DNA of 64,000 nucleotides from CAWGHZ01 sp963775315 (GCA_963775315.1 CAVZIN010000011.1:124001-188000), one strand, 5' to 3'. Positions 7,772 through 16,421 are shown, counted from the first letter of the stretch. Notes: generated by a model not told the origin, from the letters alone. A program made the numbers and translations.

Positions 7772-8556
7772 GGTCTCGCCTCCCAAACCTCGGGCGCCAG
7801 CGTGACGCCCATGAATCGTCCCTTGGCGATCAGCTCGCCGAGGACCGCAGGCGTGTCGACCTCGGGGTAGGCGGCGAGGGCGGCGCCCAGCCGCGCCCCG
7901 GCCAGCAGCGCGGCCGCGAACTCCCAATCCGCCTCGTCGAGCCGCGTCACCTCCACCCCCGCGGCGGCGCGCTGCACCAGAAGATGCACCGGCCCGTCGG
8001 CGAGATCGACGGACGCCATCTCGTCCTCGTCCTCGGTCAGAACCGCGCGCCAGATCGCCTCGGCCGGATAGACGCAGCGGACCATCCCGACCGAAGGGTG
8101 CGGCTCGAAGCGGAGCCGCTCGTGGTTCGACGCGGCGCAGGCCGTCAGCGTGTCGAGCCCGAGCGGCGTCGCGTCGGCCGCCGAAATCGCGCGCCCCACC
8201 GCCCATTCCAGCCGCGCGACGTCGGCGAGGTAAGGGACGCCCGCTGCCTCGGGCAGCGCCTCCAGGAAAGACGCGAACTCGCCGCCATAAAGGTCGAGCC
8301 AGGCATCGGTCGGCGGGTGGCACTGGGCAAAGGTGATGGCCACGCTGTCGAAGAAGCTGGCCCCGACCAGCCGGTCGACGGCCGGATAGGCAAGACGCAG
8401 CGCCCGGATCAGCGCACCCTCGAAATTGTTGCGATAGACGGCAAGCCGCGCCGCCGTGCCGATCAGGCCCGGCACGATTTGCGCCGCGGCGTCGGCGTCC
8501 GCGCCGGTCAGGATTGCGCGCCGCATCGCGTCCTGGATGTCAAGCAGCCTGGGCAT
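7768..8556 (-). CDS. bufC: DUF2063 protein, MNIO partner of bufferin maturation
   Basis: A 262-residue protein. The first ~100 residues have the DUF2063 pattern (LLDIQDAMRRAIL, LAVYRNNFEGALIRALRLAYPAV, VGASFFDSVA), and the rest is a less conserved domain. In related RiPP systems this partner recruits the precursor peptide to the multinuclear iron oxidase encoded next to it. The gene overlaps the DUF692 gene by 17 bases upstream and the DoxX gene by four bases downstream, a tight operon. The match to the HvfC/BufC group is clear by pattern; the partner role comes from the family. Confidence 0.85.
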   Translation of the reverse strand: MPRLLDIQDAMRRAILTGADADAAAQIVPGLIGTAARLAVYRNNFEGALIRALRLAYPAVDRLVGASFFDSVAITFAQCHPPTDAWLDLYGGEFASFLEALPEAAGVPYLADVARLEWAVGRAISAADATPLGLDTLTACAASNHERLRFEPHPSVGMVRCVYPAEAIWRAVLTEDEDEMASVDLADGPVHLLVQRAAAGVEVTRLDEADWEFAAALLAGARLGAALAAYPEVDTPAVLGELIAKGRFMGVTLAPEVWEARP

Positions 8557-9421
8557 CGGAGCCTTTCCCGACGCGGTCGAGCCGCGCCGCCGCGGCCGCC
8601 GCCTCGTCCAGAAGCACGTCGAGGGGCGGGATGTCCGTGTCCCATTCGATCAACGTCGGCACGCGCCCGAACCGGTCGAGCGCCCGCTCGTAGAGCGCCC
8701 ACACCGCGGGCGCGACACGCGAGCCGTGGTCGTCGATGCGGAGAGTCCCGCCGCCCGCCATCTCGCGGACGGCGTGGCCGGCAAGGTGGATCTCGCCGAC
8801 CGCGTCCGCAGGCAGGGCGGCGAGGTAGGCGTCCGCGTCCCAGCCGTGGTTGCAGGCGCTGACATAGATGTTGTTCACGTCGCACAGGATGCCGCAGCCG
8901 GTGCGGCGCGCGAGCGCGGCCAGGAACTCGGGCTCCGGGATCGGCGCGTGCGCGAATTCCAGGTAGGTCGACGGGTTCTCGACCAGGATGGCGCGGCCCA
9001 ACCGGTCCTGCGCGCGGGCGACGTTGGCGCACATCGCGTCCAGCGCCTCTTCGGTCAGCGGCAAAGGCAGGAGGTCGGCGAGGTAGGTGCCGTCGGTCAC
9101 GCTCCACGCCAGATGCTCGGACACGAGGCCGGGCGCGATGCGGTCCGTCAGCGCCGCCAGCCGATCGAGGTGCGCCTCATCGATGCCCTCGGCGGTGCCG
9201 AGCGACAGCCCCACACCGTGCAACGAGACGGGGTAGAGGGCGCGCGCGGCCTCCAGCGCGGCGACGGATGGACCGCCGCCCATGTAGTTCTCGGGATGAA
9301 CCTCGACCCACGCCACCTCCGGCCGGCGCTCGACCAGCGCGCGGTGGTGCGGAAAGCGCAACCCGATCCCCGCCGCGGCGGGGATCGGTGTGTGCGCCTC
9401 GTGCTCGGCGGGGCGGTTCAT
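8540..9421 (-). CDS. bufB: DUF692 multinuclear non-heme iron oxidase (MNIO), bufferin-modifying enzyme
   Basis: A 293-residue TIM-barrel protein of the DUF692/MbnB family. The start is the ATG at 9421, 13 bases after the peptide gene. Visible family features are GIGLRFPHHRAL, WVEVHPENYMGGG, VSLHGVGLSLG, the SEHLAWSV strand, ILVENPSTYLEF and LCDVNNIYVSACNHGWD, carrying the His, Asp and Glu ligands of a multi-iron site. MNIOs oxidise cysteine side chains of precursor peptides; in bufferins this is reported to give copper-binding heterocycles. The likely substrate is the four-cysteine peptide encoded directly upstream. Confidence 0.88.
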   Translation of the reverse strand: MNRPAEHEAHTPIPAAAGIGLRFPHHRALVERRPEVAWVEVHPENYMGGGPSVAALEAARALYPVSLHGVGLSLGTAEGIDEAHLDRLAALTDRIAPGLVSEHLAWSVTDGTYLADLLPLPLTEEALDAMCANVARAQDRLGRAILVENPSTYLEFAHAPIPEPEFLAALARRTGCGILCDVNNIYVSACNHGWDADAYLAALPADAVGEIHLAGHAVREMAGGGTLRIDDHGSRVAPAVWALYERALDRFGRVPTLIEWDTDIPPLDVLLDEAAAAAARLDRVGKGSDAQAA

Positions 9422-9434
9422 CCGCCGTGCCGGG

Positions 9435-9725
9435 TCAGGACGCGGTGGTCTTGCCGCCGGCGATCTTGCCGCAGAGGCCGGCCGGCAGCAGCACGAACGA
9501 CTTCGAATCGCGCGCCTTCGTCGCCTGGCCGGCGCAGCTGTGGGCGCCCGCGGCACAGTCGTTCTTGCCGACGGCGTTGATGCCGTAGCAATGCTCCATC
9601 TTCGGCGTCGACGCCTTCTGCATGCCCATCTTGTCGTTGCTCATGCCCTGGGCGCCGGCCTGGGCGGCGAGTGCGATGCCGAAGGCGGTGGACAGGGTGG
9701 CGGTGGCAAGTGCGCGACGGTCCAT
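9435..9725 (-). CDS. bufA: DUF2282 bufferin precursor peptide with signal sequence
   Basis: A 96-residue secreted peptide precursor. Residues 1-26 form a signal peptide (Arg-Arg, hydrophobic core, AQAGAQG). The mature part holds four cysteines (C46, C57, C64, C85) in the DUF2282 pattern: EHCYGI, GKNDCA, HSCAG and LPAGLCGKI. DUF2282 peptides of this type are bufferins, RiPPs that MNIO enzymes modify at cysteine and that sequester copper in the periplasm. It leads an operon with bufB, bufC and a DoxX gene, so the modifying machinery is complete. Expression is probably induced by metal stress. Confidence 0.88.
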   Translation of the reverse strand: MDRRALATATLSTAFGIALAAQAGAQGMSNDKMGMQKASTPKMEHCYGINAVGKNDCAAGAHSCAGQATKARDSKSFVLLPAGLCGKIAGGKTTAS

Positions 9726-9789
9726 AAATCCTCTCCCGAAAAAATCGGCCCCCCCAACGGGACCGCCCCCATTCGCCGCGATCCGGCGT

Positions 9790-9815
9790 GCCGTGACAAG
9801 TGAATTTGCGGTCAC
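9790..9815 (-). promoter_or_regulatory. Possible ECF (SigF-like) promoter of the bufferin operon
   Basis: Reading toward bufA, GTGACC (9810-9815) is followed after 16 bases by CGGC (9790-9793). This is close to the GTAACC-N16-CGAA pattern recalled for Caulobacter SigF, which controls bufferin-like genes. It is a loose match, 65 bases before the start codon, and no ECF sigma gene is in the window. Confidence 0.25.
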
Positions 9816-9911
9816 GAGTTGTTGAGCGGCGCGTGAGGCTTCCGCGCCGCGAAATTGCAGCCTAATCTTGAGGGAACCAGCGCCCCCAGGGGGCGAAACG
9901 CGGAGGAAACC

Positions 9912-10808
9912 ATGCGGCTTATTTCCTATCGGCACAAGGGCGAGGACGGCGTCGGCGTCATGGTCGACGACCAGGGCTTCGTCGCGCTCGCCAAGGCGGC
10001 GCCCGATCTGCCGCGCTCGCTGAAGGCGATCCTCGCGCTCCCCGACGGGCTCGACCGCGCGAAGAAAGCGGCCGCCGGGAGGAAGCCCGACCTCAAGATG
10101 TCCGAGGTCGAGATGCTGCCCGTCATTCCCGACCCGCATGCGATGTGGTGCCTCGCCCTCAACTATCGCGAGCACATCCAGGAGACGGGCCTCACCACCA
10201 ACCCGGACTTCCCGCACATCTTCCTCCGCGTGCCGTCCTCCATCGTCGGCCACGACCAGCCGCTGGTGAAGTACACCCACACCGGCGCATTCGACTACGA
10301 GGGCGAGCTCGCGGTGATCATCGGCAAGGCGGGCCGCCACATCGCCGAGAAGGACGCCTACGACCACATCGCGGGCTACGCCGCCTACAACGAGGGCTCG
10401 GTGCGCGAATACCAGCGGCACAACCGCAATTTCGGCATCGGCAAGAATTTCGAGAAGTCGGGCAGCTTCGGCCCCTGGCTGATCACCAAGGACGAGGCGG
10501 GCGACCCCAACAAGGCCCGCATCGTCACGCGGCTCAACGGCGACGAGAAGCAGAACACCGTGGCCGGCGAGATGATGTTCTCGATCGCCAACCTGGTGCA
10601 CTACATCTCGACCGGCCACACGCTGGTGCCGGGCGACGTGATCGTCTGCGGCACGCCGGGCGCCATTCCTGGCAAGAAGCAGCACATGAACGTCGGCGAC
10701 GTCTGCGAGGTCGAGGTCACCGGTATCGGCGTGCTGCGCAACAAGATCGTCGCCGAGGCGCCGGAGGCGCCGGCCTATTCGCCCGAAGCCGTCGACGCCG
10801 CCGAGTAG
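9912..10808 (+). CDS. Fumarylacetoacetate hydrolase (FAH)-family protein
   Basis: A 298-residue protein starting at the ATG at 9912 behind a CGGAGGAAAC ribosome binding site. After a ~75-residue N-terminal domain it has the FAH C-terminal fold: a LNYREHIQETG catalytic stretch, FDYEGELAVIIGKAGRHI carrying metal-binding glutamates, and a GDVIVCGTPGAIP motif. Members hydrolyse C-C bonds of acylpyruvates, decarboxylate oxaloacetate, or isomerise catechol-pathway products. It stands alone, 253 bases before an ABC binding protein. A role in aromatic acid breakdown is reasonable but unproven. Confidence 0.85.
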   Translation: MRLISYRHKGEDGVGVMVDDQGFVALAKAAPDLPRSLKAILALPDGLDRAKKAAAGRKPDLKMSEVEMLPVIPDPHAMWCLALNYREHIQETGLTTNPDFPHIFLRVPSSIVGHDQPLVKYTHTGAFDYEGELAVIIGKAGRHIAEKDAYDHIAGYAAYNEGSVREYQRHNRNFGIGKNFEKSGSFGPWLITKDEAGDPNKARIVTRLNGDEKQNTVAGEMMFSIANLVHYISTGHTLVPGDVIVCGTPGAIPGKKQHMNVGDVCEVEVTGIGVLRNKIVAEAPEAPAYSPEAVDAAE

Positions 10809-11061
10809 GCGTCCCGCGAATCCGATTGACCGGGTTTTAGGCCGCGCGTAGCGTTTCGCATCGGCCCCCCGCCATCAAGAGCGTCGAGAGGGGGCCAGGG
10901 AGGGAACGGCCCGCCTCGGTGCGGGCGCGAGATCGTTTCCGCCAGTCCTGTGTCGCCGGACGCCTGTGCGCCCGGGCGAAGGCGCATCGTCCCGGGGCGC
11001 GGCCCGGGCGTCTGCGCTCCCTCTGGCCGCGCGCGGTCGGACGCCGACCACGGAGGAAACG
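10809..11061. other. Intergenic region, nothing recognised
   Basis: A 253-base GC-rich gap upstream of the first ABC binding protein. It holds short GC-rich inverted repeats (for example CCCGGGGCGCGGCCCGGG near 10993) and an AGGGAGGGAAC stretch at 10898 that looks like a ribosome binding site without a following gene. I found no supported ORF or RNA. Confidence 0.4.
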
Positions 11062-12075
11062 ATGAAGTTCACAAAGCTCGTTGCGCTGCTGGGCGCGGCG
11101 CTGATCGCCGCGGTTTCGGCCGCCGGCGCCCAGGCCGAGCCCGTCAAGATCCGGCTCCACTGGGCCACCACCCCCGGCCACTGGGCGCCGCTGATCCCCT
11201 TGTTCCCCAAGTCGGTCGAAACCCATTACGGCAAGTCCTACGTGGTCGAGCCGATCTTCATCGCGGGCAGCGGCCCGGCGATGCAGGCGCTGGCGGCGGG
11301 CGAGCTCGAGCTCGCCGGGCTTTCGCCCCAGGCGATCGTCCTCGCGACGAACACGGCCAAGCTCAAGGTCATCGTGATCGGCCAGCAATTCTCGACCGAC
11401 GTGCCCGGCTGGGCCGGCTCGTCCTTCTGGGTGCGCAAGGATTCGGGCATCACCAAGGTCGAGGACCTGAAGGGCAAGATCGTCGGCGTCAACGCGCGTG
11501 GCTCCACCATCGATGCCGCCGCGCGCACGATGCTGGAGCGGCACGGGCTGAAGGACGGCACCGACTACCAGATCGTCGAGCTCCGCTTTCCCGCGCAGCT
11601 CGCCGCGCTCAAGTCCAAGCGCGTCGACCTCGCCATCCTGCTGCGCCAATGGGAAGGGCTCGCGAAAAAGGATACGACCCTCAAGCCGCTGTTTTCGATG
11701 GGCGAATCGATCGGCCCGACCGAGACCATCACCTTCGTCGGCCGCGCCGACTGGGTGAAGGCGCACCGCGCCGCGCTGGTCGATTTCATCGAGGATTCGA
11801 TCCGCGCGCGCCGCTGGGCCGCCGGCCCGGGCCACGAGGAGGCGGTGAAGATCGTCGCCAAGGTGACGAAGCGGCCGGTCAAGTCGATGGAGTACGCCTG
11901 GACGCACGAGGACAACTACTACGACCCGAACGCGGAGGTGAACATTGCGCGCATGCAGAAGAACATCGACGATCTGGTCAAGATCAAGCTGCTCAAGGCG
12001 CCGATCAAGGTGAGCGACGTGGTCGATCCGACGATCGCGGCAGAGGCGGCGGCGCGCGTCAACAAGAAGATGTAA
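11062..12075 (+). CDS. NMT1/SsuA-like ABC transporter substrate-binding protein (paralogue 1)
   Basis: A 337-residue secreted protein with a signal peptide to about residue 25 (AQA cleavage site) and a type 2 periplasmic-binding fold. It opens PVKIRLHWATT and has HYGKSYVVEPIFIAGSGPAMQALAAGELELA, typical of sulfonate/nitrate/taurine or thiamine-precursor binding proteins. An ACGGAGGAAAC ribosome binding site precedes the ATG. It is followed by a close paralogue; a third lies at 15405 on the other strand. No ABC permease or ATPase gene is near, so the transporter must be encoded elsewhere. Confidence 0.82.
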   Translation: MKFTKLVALLGAALIAAVSAAGAQAEPVKIRLHWATTPGHWAPLIPLFPKSVETHYGKSYVVEPIFIAGSGPAMQALAAGELELAGLSPQAIVLATNTAKLKVIVIGQQFSTDVPGWAGSSFWVRKDSGITKVEDLKGKIVGVNARGSTIDAAARTMLERHGLKDGTDYQIVELRFPAQLAALKSKRVDLAILLRQWEGLAKKDTTLKPLFSMGESIGPTETITFVGRADWVKAHRAALVDFIEDSIRARRWAAGPGHEEAVKIVAKVTKRPVKSMEYAWTHEDNYYDPNAEVNIARMQKNIDDLVKIKLLKAPIKVSDVVDPTIAAEAAARVNKKM

Positions 12076-12139
12076 CGGCAGGAGCGCGGACGGCGGTGCC
12101 GATCGCCGCCGTCCGCCGTCCTGCGCGAAAGGGAACGTG

Positions 12140-13144
12140 ATGAAAAAGTCGGGACTCCTCGCCGTCGCCGCCGCGTTCTGCGTGCAGCTCGTTGGCGGCA
12201 CCGTCGCGGCCGAGCCGGTCCGCATCCGCATCCAGTACGCGTCGGTAAGCCAGTTTGTGCCGCTGATCCCGTACGCGCCGAAGGGGCTCTACAAGCATTA
12301 CGGCAAGTCCTACGTGGTCGAGCCGACCTTCATGGCGGGCGCTGGGCCGGCGCTCACCGCCTTCGCGGCGGGCGATCTCGAGCTCGCGGCGCTCAATCCG
12401 CAGACGCTCGGCAACGCAGTCGTGACCGGCAAGCTCAAGCTCAAGGCGATCGTCGAGGTGCTGTCGACCGACCTGCCCGGCCACGCCAGCGCCCAGTACG
12501 TCTGCCGCGCCGACGAGGTGAAGACGATCGCGGATCTCAAGGGCAAGACCATCGGCATCAACGTGCGCGGCTCGACGCCCGAGGCAGCGGCGCGCGTGTT
12601 CCTAGCCCAGCATGGCATGCAGCCCGGGCGTGATTACCAGCCGGTCGAGATGCGCTTCAACGTGGCGCTCGCTGCGCTCGACGCGAAGCGGGTCGATTGC
12701 GCCGTGCTGGTTCCGCCGTGGGTGAACTTCGCGGCCGCGCGCAAGGACCTGCGCCCGGTCTTCGCGGTGGGCGACGTGTTCGGCCCGACGGAATCGACGA
12801 GCTGGGTCGGCCGGCCCGACTGGATCGCGGCGCACCGCGCGGCCCTCGTGGATTTCGTCGAGGACCACATCCGCCTGCGCCACTGGTGCCTCGACCCCAA
12901 GACGCATGGCGAGGCGGTGGCGCTCGCCGCCAAGATCGGCAAGCAGCCGCTGAAGGCGATCAGCTTCGTCTGGACGGACAAGGACAACTATCACGATCCG
13001 AACGGGCTGATCGACGAGAAGCGCTACCAGAAAAACCTGGATGACCTTTACAAATACGGGCTGATCAAAGCGAAGGTCGACGCAAACAAGTACATCGACA
13101 CCTCGATCGTGCGCGAGGCGATGGCCCGGATTCACATGAACTGA
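12140..13144 (+). CDS. NMT1/SsuA-like ABC transporter substrate-binding protein (paralogue 2)
   Basis: A 334-residue secreted protein, paralogous along its length to the product of the gene 64 bases upstream; both share the HYGKSYVVEP segment, an RGS turn and a KDNYHDPNG-type C-terminal motif. The signal peptide ends near residue 24. A GTG three bases before the ATG could also start it, but the AAAGGGA ribosome binding site is better spaced for the ATG. The duplication with divergence suggests two ligands for one transporter. The substrate is unknown. Confidence 0.82.
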   Translation: MKKSGLLAVAAAFCVQLVGGTVAAEPVRIRIQYASVSQFVPLIPYAPKGLYKHYGKSYVVEPTFMAGAGPALTAFAAGDLELAALNPQTLGNAVVTGKLKLKAIVEVLSTDLPGHASAQYVCRADEVKTIADLKGKTIGINVRGSTPEAAARVFLAQHGMQPGRDYQPVEMRFNVALAALDAKRVDCAVLVPPWVNFAAARKDLRPVFAVGDVFGPTESTSWVGRPDWIAAHRAALVDFVEDHIRLRHWCLDPKTHGEAVALAAKIGKQPLKAISFVWTDKDNYHDPNGLIDEKRYQKNLDDLYKYGLIKAKVDANKYIDTSIVREAMARIHMN

Positions 13145-13164
13145 GGGGCGCGGCCGCCGCTTCT

Positions 13165-13905
13165 CTACGTATCCCGGCGCGGGTCGACGCGGAACGGCTC
13201 GCGCATCGCGGCTTCGGCCTCGGCAAGCCCTTCGGGCGTGCCGACGTGGAACCATTCGCCGTCGTGCACCAGCGCGTGCAGCCTGCCGTCGGCGGCGGCG
13301 CGGTCGAACAGGACGTTCAGCGAGAACGCCCCCTTCGGTGCGTCGGCGAACAGGCGCGGGTGGATCAGCTCGACGCCCGTGAACACGTAAGGAGAAACCT
13401 CGGTCTCGCGCCGCCGGCGGGTCGCGCCCAGCGGGTCGACCACGAAATCGCCGCGACCCTCGTACCCGACCGCGCGCACGGTCGGGTGGACCATCAGCAG
13501 CACGTCCATCCGGCGGTCGTCCCACGCCTCGGCGAGCCGGACCAGGGCCGAGCGCCGCCCGTCCAGCCACACGACATCGGCATTGACCACGTAGAACGGC
13601 CCGTCGCCCAGCCGCTCGAGCGCCTGGGCCACCCCGCCGCCGGTCTCGAGCGGCGTCGCCTCGTCGGAGAAGGCGATGCGCGGGCGTTCGCGGCCCTTCA
13701 GATGGTCGTGGATCATCGCGCCCAGATGGTGCGTGTTCACGATGCAATCGGTCACGCCGGCATCGACCAGCCGGTCGAGCGCGCGGTCGAGCATGGTGCG
13801 ACCGGCCACCTCGATCAGCGGCTTCGGCCGCGTCTCGGTCAGCGGGCGCATGCGGAGGCCGAGCCCCGCCGCCAGGACCATCGCGCGCGTCGGGTGCTGG
13901 CTCAT
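13165..13905 (-). CDS. murU: N-acetylmuramate alpha-1-phosphate uridylyltransferase
   Basis: A 246-residue nucleotidyltransferase. The N-terminus has the signature AAGLGLRMRPLTETRPKPL, followed by the TMLDRALDRLVDAG helix, ETGGGVAQAL and VVNADVVW with the metal-binding Asp. MurU makes UDP-MurNAc from MurNAc-1-phosphate in the peptidoglycan recycling bypass that avoids MurA and so fosfomycin. The start overlaps the stop of the amgK gene by four bases; AmgK supplies the substrate, which supports MurU rather than a generic sugar-phosphate nucleotidyltransferase. Confidence 0.85.
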   Translation of the reverse strand: MSQHPTRAMVLAAGLGLRMRPLTETRPKPLIEVAGRTMLDRALDRLVDAGVTDCIVNTHHLGAMIHDHLKGRERPRIAFSDEATPLETGGGVAQALERLGDGPFYVVNADVVWLDGRRSALVRLAEAWDDRRMDVLLMVHPTVRAVGYEGRGDFVVDPLGATRRRRETEVSPYVFTGVELIHPRLFADAPKGAFSLNVLFDRAAADGRLHALVHDGEWFHVGTPEGLAEAEAAMREPFRVDPRRDT

Positions 13906-14900
13906 GCGGCGGGCCGGATGGGCGGGGCGCGGCGCAGCGTCGCCGGCACGTTCGCGTCGAACCAGCCGGCGAGCGGGCCGAGCGCCTGGTGGCGCAGCGC
14001 ACGCTCGAGCAGCCGCCACACGCGCGGGATGTGGGCAAGGTAGCCGGGCTTGCCGTCGCGCACGCAGAGCCGGGTGAAAATGCCGATCACCTTTGCGTGG
14101 CGCTGCGCCGCCAGCACGGCGCATGCGGCGTCGAACGCTTGGGCGTCGAGGTCCGGGAAGGCGGCGAGGTAGCGGGCGCGCATGGCGGTGGCGAGGGCGG
14201 GGTCGATGTCGCGACGCGCGTCCTCGACCAGCGAGACGAAATCGTAGGAGGTCGGCCCCTTCACCGCGTCCTGGAAATCGAGAAGCCCGCAGGCGCCAAT
14301 GCCGGACCGCCCTTCGACGCGCATCAAATTGTCGACGTGGTAGTCGCGCAGCACCAGCGTCTCCGGCACCGCGCGCACGGCGGGCAACGCTGCGCGCCAC
14401 AGGACGAGGTATTCTTCGCGTGCCGCCTGGCTGGGCGCCGCCCCCACGCCGGGCAGGAACCAGTCGACCAGCAGCGCCGCCTCGTCCAGCAGCCGGGCAT
14501 CGTCGTAGGGCGGCAACCATTCTGGCGCCGCGTCGGGCCGGCGGTGCAGGTCGATCAGCAGGTCGGTCGCCAGCGCATAGAGCGCCGTCTCGTCGGCGCC
14601 CTGCACGAGCAGCCGGGTGAAGGTCGCGTCGCCGAGATCCTCGAGCAGCACCAGCCCCGCGGCCTCGTCCGCCGCCACGATACGCGGTGCCGAATAGCCG
14701 AGCACGGCGAGGTGGCGGGCGACGGCAAGGAAGGGCCGCACGTCCTCTTTCCCCGGCGGGGCGTCCATCACGACGGCGGTCTCCGGCCCGCGCCGGATGC
14801 GGAGGTAACGGCGGAACGAGGCGTCGGCGGCGAGCGGCGCGATCGCGGCGCCCGCCCAGCCGTGCCGCGCGGCGAAGGCGGCGATGCGCGCCTCAGCCAT
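13902..14900 (-). CDS. amgK: Anomeric MurNAc/GlcNAc kinase
   Basis: A 332-residue aminoglycoside-phosphotransferase-fold kinase. It has a nucleotide-binding N-lobe with LVLLEDLGDATF, a catalytic loop VLRDYHVDNLM and the GLLDFQDAVKGPTSYDF metal-binding segment. AmgK phosphorylates the anomeric carbon of MurNAc and GlcNAc in peptidoglycan salvage. It overlaps murU by four bases at its end and tsaE by eight bases at its start, the gene order seen in many alphaproteobacteria. Without murU next to it the sequence alone would only support 'phosphotransferase'. Confidence 0.85.
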   Translation of the reverse strand: MAEARIAAFAARHGWAGAAIAPLAADASFRRYLRIRRGPETAVVMDAPPGKEDVRPFLAVARHLAVLGYSAPRIVAADEAAGLVLLEDLGDATFTRLLVQGADETALYALATDLLIDLHRRPDAAPEWLPPYDDARLLDEAALLVDWFLPGVGAAPSQAAREEYLVLWRAALPAVRAVPETLVLRDYHVDNLMRVEGRSGIGACGLLDFQDAVKGPTSYDFVSLVEDARRDIDPALATAMRARYLAAFPDLDAQAFDAACAVLAAQRHAKVIGIFTRLCVRDGKPGYLAHIPRVWRLLERALRHQALGPLAGWFDANVPATLRRAPPIRPAA

Positions 14901-15396
14901 CCGCGGCCGCGGCGCAGAGCCGCGCTCCCCGCGCGCCGTGCGCGGTCAGCGTCGCGACGCGCGCGTCGGGCGCGTCTCCCGCCGCGAGAGCGAGGTCGAG
15001 CCGGTCGGCGGGCAGCGCCCCGCCCAGCCGCTCCGGCCATTCGATCAGCGTCACCCCCTCGGCCAGCGCCTCGTCGAGACCGAGCTCCGCCGCCTCGTCT
15101 GGGTCGGTGATGCGGTAGAGATCGAAATGGTAGAGGGTGAAGCGCACAAACGGATAGTGCTGCACCAGCGTGAAGGTCGGGCTCGGCACTTCGTCCGCCA
15201 CGCGCCGCTCGGCGGCGCAGAGCGCGGCGACGAAGCCGCGCGCGAACGCGGTCTTGCCCGCGCCCAGCGGACCTTCGAGCGCGATCACGTCGCCGGTCTG
15301 CGCCGCGGCCGCCAGCCGCGCGGCGAGCCGCTCGGTCGCCGCGAGGTCGGGCAACGCGACGGTCACCGTGCGGTCGAGCGCGGCCGTAGGCGCCAT
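14893..15396 (-). CDS. tsaE: tRNA threonylcarbamoyladenosine biosynthesis ATPase TsaE
   Basis: A 167-residue P-loop ATPase. The Walker A motif GPLGAGKT covers residues 42-49, followed by VPSPTFTLVQHY and FDLYRITDPDEAAELGLDE, which are TsaE signatures. TsaE works with TsaB and TsaD to transfer threonylcarbamoyl to A37 of tRNAs that read ANN codons. Its length suits the family (about 150-170 residues). It is first in the tsaE-amgK-murU unit. Confidence 0.92.
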   Translation of the reverse strand: MAPTAALDRTVTVALPDLAATERLAARLAAAAQTGDVIALEGPLGAGKTAFARGFVAALCAAERRVADEVPSPTFTLVQHYPFVRFTLYHFDLYRITDPDEAAELGLDEALAEGVTLIEWPERLGGALPADRLDLALAAGDAPDARVATLTAHGARGARLCAAAADG

Positions 15397-15404
15397 CCGG
15401 TTCC

Positions 15405-16421
15405 CTAGCCCTTGATCCGCTTCAGCGCGTCGTCGACCAGCGACATGTCGACGTATTTGGGCTCGATCTTGAACGTCTTGTCGATCAGCCCGAGCGACAC
15501 GGCGTCATCGATGTTCTTCTGCAGAAGGGCGAGGTCGGGCTTCGCATCGGGCGAGCGCCAGTGGTCGCGATGGGTGAACACCCAGGCGCTGAAGGCCGCC
15601 GCCGGCCGGTGCGTGACCTTCGAAATCAGTTCGAGCGCCGCCTGGCGGTTCTTCGGGTCGAACATCCAGTGGCGGAACCGGATGTGGTCCTCCATGAAAT
15701 CGACCATCGCCGCGCGATGCTTTGCGATGAAGTCGGCGCGCGCCACCCAGTTCACCGACTGGGTGGGCCCCATCGCGTCGGTCACGGTGAACAGCTTGCG
15801 GTACTTGCCCGTCTTCTCGGCCATCAAGGTGAACGGCTCGGTGAAGAAGGCGAGGTCCACACGGCGGCTCGCCAGCGCGGGAAGCTGGGCCGGCACGCCG
15901 ATCTCGACGATCTGGTAGTCGGCGCCCGGCTTCATGCCGTGCATCGCGAACATGTGGCGGAGCGCCGTGTCCGGCATCGAGCCGCGGCTGATGACGCCGA
16001 CGGCGTGGCCGCGCAGATCCTCGACCTTGCCGACCCCTTCGTCCTTCCGGACCATGAAGGGGTCGTCGCCCCATCCCTTGATGCCGGTCGCGAGCACGTC
16101 GGCGATCACCACCAGCGGCATCTTGGCGCGCAGGATGCCGTTGGCGTAGCTCTCGTAGCTCAGCGCCGCGATCTCGAGGTCGCCCGAGGCAAGGGCGGTC
16201 AGCGCCGGCCCCGATCCCTTCATCGAGACGTTCTCGATCGTGTAGGACTTGCCGTAGTGCCTGTAGAGGTCGGTCTTGGCGGTAAGCAGCGGCCCCCACT
16301 GGCCCGGGACCGACCCGGCATACTGGATGCGAAGCTTCACGGGCCCGTCCGCCCACGCACCAGTCGCGGCGAACGACGCGACGACAAGCCCCAGCAGAAT
16401 TGTTCCGAGTTCGCATCGCAC
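15405..16421 (-). CDS. NMT1/SsuA-like ABC transporter substrate-binding protein (paralogue 3)
   Basis: A 338-residue secreted protein with a signal peptide ending near residue 24 (AWA cleavage site). It shares with the proteins at 11062 and 12140 the PVKLRIQYAG opening, HYGKSY, the GSGPALTALASGDLEIAAL segment and the C-terminal LLQKNIDDAV helix. A GGAGGG ribosome binding site precedes the ATG. It stands on the opposite strand downstream of tsaE, and no permease or ATPase gene adjoins it. The three paralogues form a local expansion of binding proteins for one unseen transporter. Confidence 0.82.
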   Translation of the reverse strand: MRCELGTILLGLVVASFAATGAWADGPVKLRIQYAGSVPGQWGPLLTAKTDLYRHYGKSYTIENVSMKGSGPALTALASGDLEIAALSYESYANGILRAKMPLVVIADVLATGIKGWGDDPFMVRKDEGVGKVEDLRGHAVGVISRGSMPDTALRHMFAMHGMKPGADYQIVEIGVPAQLPALASRRVDLAFFTEPFTLMAEKTGKYRKLFTVTDAMGPTQSVNWVARADFIAKHRAAMVDFMEDHIRFRHWMFDPKNRQAALELISKVTHRPAAAFSAWVFTHRDHWRSPDAKPDLALLQKNIDDAVSLGLIDKTFKIEPKYVDMSLVDDALKRIKG

